NCBI GenBank assembly: GCA_003171235.1
Contig: PMYM01000095.1
Coordinates: 1-6,790, forward strand
Reading direction: 5' to 3'
DNA from: Phycisphaerales bacterium
GTDB lineage: Bacteria; Planctomycetota; Phycisphaerae; SM23-33
DNA length: 6,790 nt
This document shows, one piece after another, positions 6,101-6,790 of the stretch. How positions within the stretch are numbered: the first letter of the stretch is position 1; the number at the start of each line of letters is the position of its first letter. Made by a program: the position numbers and the translations under genes. A model generated the notes under the pieces. The model ran no database searches, was not told the DNA's origin, and saw nothing but the letters and a program-made list of their open reading frames with translations.

Positions 6101-6111
6101 TCGAGAGATGA
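3106..6111 (+). CDS. actB: Alternative complex III subunit ActB (molybdopterin-like/Fe-S fusion)
   Basis: ActB is the periplasmic-side electron-transfer subunit of alternative complex III, a quinol oxidase-type complex unrelated to bc1. The 1001-residue protein starts with a Tat-like signal (SRRMLLK, 5-11, then an Ala-rich stretch to about 24). The B1 part (to about 735) is a molybdopterin oxidoreductase fold with C54-X2-C57-X3-C61-X27-C89 and the motif FLETYLSPVE typical of ActB; around residues 170-185 there is no Cys or Ser to bind molybdenum. A Ser/Thr/Pro/Ala-rich linker lies near 535-565. The B2 part has Cys 770/773/776/780, 840/843/848/852, 872/878/882 and 919/922/949/953, 15 cysteines, fitting three [4Fe-4S] and one [3Fe-4S]. 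Palindromic elements encode residues 240-257 and 812-831. The stop overlaps the actC start by 4 bases. No actA lies upstream. Confidence 0.9.
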   Translation: MAEMSRRMLLKLTAAGGAAAAADVGLKTVHQLLPYVTPPEQIVPGEWTLLATTCRECPAGCGMHLRVADSRPVKAEGNPDHPVNRGGLCPRGQSAVAGLYDPDRLRQPAFCRRGGHSGLLAGKKNWQNALEKVAEALAKARRCVLVGDLQTGALGEIMQAFARAFGAGNAIFHEPLGLPAMRAANAQAYGQAILPQFDLSQCDLIVSFAADFLETYLSPVEMAWQFAQMRAYDAAGKSVRVAGVPPASGAGKMPATLGNTMGRMIYIGPRMGMTAMNADEYLPVAPTDLPRTALALLKEVTGRADLPEVGEIPGLPQGKLRELAELFRRSRSLALPGPTGAEDPGAMQTALACAYLNQAAGQIGAVDFARPHALSNAAIAADVKNAMADLGKDDVLIVHNLNLAYLQPGLAEKIKQAGTVVYLGLLPDETAELADWVLPIDSPLESWGDHEPYAGLHCPMQPTIGRLHDTRPAGDILLTLAELAGKALSRRTGQEVEDFRHWLNQRWEEIAARAGGGENADEFWQSAMRKGFVLEEAPPAASQPEIASPTSATSTATATIDLSNLPPRPGGLQVWLWPTIMLHDGRTANRGWLQEAPEPSTTLVWGCAFEMHPATAAAMGFSDTDILELSLSDGKKLQSPLRVTDLMAENTLALSLGQGHWATGLAHAHGKGVNGFALSANAGMAGGAGTIKLSRTGQQYQPTYSSFTMQQHGRDLAQWVKLSELERLGPGEGEEMDMPLPEGYRPDKDLYSPHEHKNHRWAMVVDLHRCIGCGACSVACQAENNVAVVGPEAYRQGREMAWLKIVPYRSEGSTGVSPVNTKDTAGTAVLPRLGFLPVLCQQCDAAPCEPVCPVYASVHNEEGINAQVYNRCIGTRYCSNNCPYKVRRFNWLNYTWRKPLDMQLNPDVSVRQRGVMEKCTFCIQRVKEAEIAAKRQRRPVRDGEIQPACLQSCPTGVFAFGDLKDPASRVSQLVAQDPRRYQLLRELSTKPAVIYLKRIER
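3824..3874 (+). repeat. Two-hairpin palindromic element A inside actB
   Basis: An 11-base perfect outer inverted repeat (GTGTCGCGGGC at 3824-3834, GCCCGCGACAC at 3864-3874) encloses two hairpins, each with perfect 8-base arms and a 3-base loop: CGCGGGCG/CGCCCGCG (3828-3846) and CGCGGGCA/TGCCCGCG (3852-3870). It is read in frame as VAGVPPASGAGKMPAT, in the loop between the SPVE motif and IYIGPRMGMTAMNADE. Its length of 51 bases is a multiple of three. Confidence 0.85.
5539..5597 (+). repeat. Two-hairpin palindromic element B inside actB
   Basis: GGTAGCACAG (5539-5548) and CTGTGCTACC (5588-5597) form the outer inverted repeat. Inside are hairpins CACAGGCG/CGCCTGTG (5544-5562, loop TCT) and CACAGCCG/CGGCTGTG (5574-5592, loop GGA), joined by 11 bases. 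The element encodes residues 812-831, between the first and second cysteine clusters of the Fe-S domain. The first 26 bases are identical to the lpxK copy. The element is 59 bases, not a multiple of three, so insertion must have gained or lost flanking bases to keep frame. Confidence 0.9.
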
Positions 6112-6790
6112 GCCAACTGGACTACAAAGAGGTCAACCGGGTGGTGCTGGACCCGTTGGAGCCGCCGGGCAAGGCGTATTGGAAGGCCTGGTGGGCGCTT
6201 AGTCTGGGCGTGGCCTGCTTCTTTATCGTCTGGGTTTATCAGGTCAAGGCGGGCATGGGCATCGCCGGCATCAGCCACCCGGTGGGCTGGGCGGTGTACA
6301 TCGCCAACTTCGTCTTCTGGGTGGGGATCGCGCATTCGGGCACGCTGATCTCGGCCATCCTGCACCTGGTGCGGAGCAAGTGGCGCACGGCGGTGTCGCG
6401 TTCGGCCGAGGCCATGACCGTCTTTGCCGTGATGACGGCTGGTCTGTTCCCCCTGATCCACCTGGGGCGGGTGTGGGTGTTCTACTACATCATGCCCTAC
6501 CCCTCGGAGCGGCAGCTCTGGCCGGACTTCCTGAGCCCTCTGGTGTGGGACGTGGTGGCGGTGACGACCTACCTGATCGTGAGCGCGACCTTCTGGTACG
6601 TGGGGCTCTGGCCGGACCTGGCCGCCGCCCGCGACCGCTACCACCAACTCCACGGGCCCGACCACTTCCGCTCCCGGCTGTACCGGCGGCTGGCGCTGGG
6701 TTGGCAGGGCTCATCGGGCCAGTGGCGCCACTACGGGCGGAGCTACCTGTACTTCGCCGCCCTGGCCACGCCGCTGGTGATATCGGTGCA
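6108..6790 (+). CDS. actC: Alternative complex III subunit ActC (NrfD-like), 3' truncated by window
   Basis: ActC is the multi-span inner-membrane subunit that binds and oxidises quinol and passes electrons to the clusters of ActB. The visible 227 residues start at an ATG overlapping the actB stop (ATGA), with GAGAG directly upstream, so the two are translationally coupled. Hydrophobic spans lie near 26-46, 59-88, 102-129, 144-168 and from 208 on. Family motifs include HSGTLISAILHL (76-87), KWRTAVSRSAEAMTVFAVM (91-109), FPLIHLGRVWVFYYIMPYP (114-132) and PLVWDVVAVTTYL (144-156). The His in HLGR and nearby polar residues sit where the quinol pocket is expected in NrfD/PsrC-type proteins. The gene runs off the window; about half or more of the usual length of roughly 450-500 residues is missing. 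Identity as ActC rather than a generic NrfD follows from the ActB partner. Confidence 0.9.
   Translation, partial: MSQLDYKEVNRVVLDPLEPPGKAYWKAWWALSLGVACFFIVWVYQVKAGMGIAGISHPVGWAVYIANFVFWVGIAHSGTLISAILHLVRSKWRTAVSRSAEAMTVFAVMTAGLFPLIHLGRVWVFYYIMPYPSERQLWPDFLSPLVWDVVAVTTYLIVSATFWYVGLWPDLAAARDRYHQLHGPDHFRSRLYRRLALGWQGSSGQWRHYGRSYLYFAALATPLVISV

Noticed and set aside
3106..6111. Active formate dehydrogenase, nitrate or polysulfide reductase
   Set aside because: The Mo ligand appears absent, the Fe-S subunit is fused in the ActB manner, and the next gene matches ActC motifs.
1..6790. CRISPR array, tRNA or rRNA gene, transposase
   Set aside because: No regularly spaced direct repeats with unique spacers, no tRNA-like cloverleaf or rRNA sequence recognised, and no transposase-like protein in any frame.

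Overview
The window is GC-rich bacterial DNA, most likely from the Planctomycetota (perhaps Phycisphaerae). This assignment is inferred from an LpxK-containing (lipid A-making) genome, an alternative complex III of the type common in that phylum, and many small dispersed palindromic repeats. No rRNA or marker gene is present to prove it.

Layout: positions 1-473 hold no confident gene. They contain a cluster of hairpins, one inverted repeat pair, a doubtful short minus-strand ORF (77-343) and a run of CTCTGCG repeats. Positions 474-1541 (minus) encode LpxK, the lipid A 4'-kinase. Positions 1542-1740 are filled by nested inverted repeats. Positions 1741-2853 (minus) encode an isocitrate dehydrogenase. 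Positions 2854-3105 form a divergent promoter region. Positions 3106-6111 (plus) encode ActB, the fused molybdopterin-like and iron-sulfur subunit of alternative complex III. From 6108 to the window edge runs the start of actC, the NrfD-like quinol-binding membrane subunit, overlapping actB by 4 bases.

actB and actC form the front of a respiratory operon: quinol is oxidised at ActC and electrons pass through the Fe-S clusters of ActB towards cytochrome c or an oxidase. The usual first gene, actA (multihaem cytochrome c), is not directly upstream. Isocitrate dehydrogenase feeds the TCA cycle and LpxK makes lipid A; they share a strand but no evident pathway.

The most striking feature is a family of small palindromic elements sitting inside coding sequence. 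Two complete elements lie in actB (3824-3874 and 5539-5597) and a half element lies in lpxK (1174-1199). Each full element has an outer inverted repeat enclosing two hairpins with 8-base arms and 3-base loops. All three are read in the same orientation and the same codon phase, giving the peptide pattern (T/A)GV(S/P)P(V/A). All fall in variable loops between conserved motifs. They resemble, in behaviour, protein-coding palindromic elements such as those described in Rickettsia.
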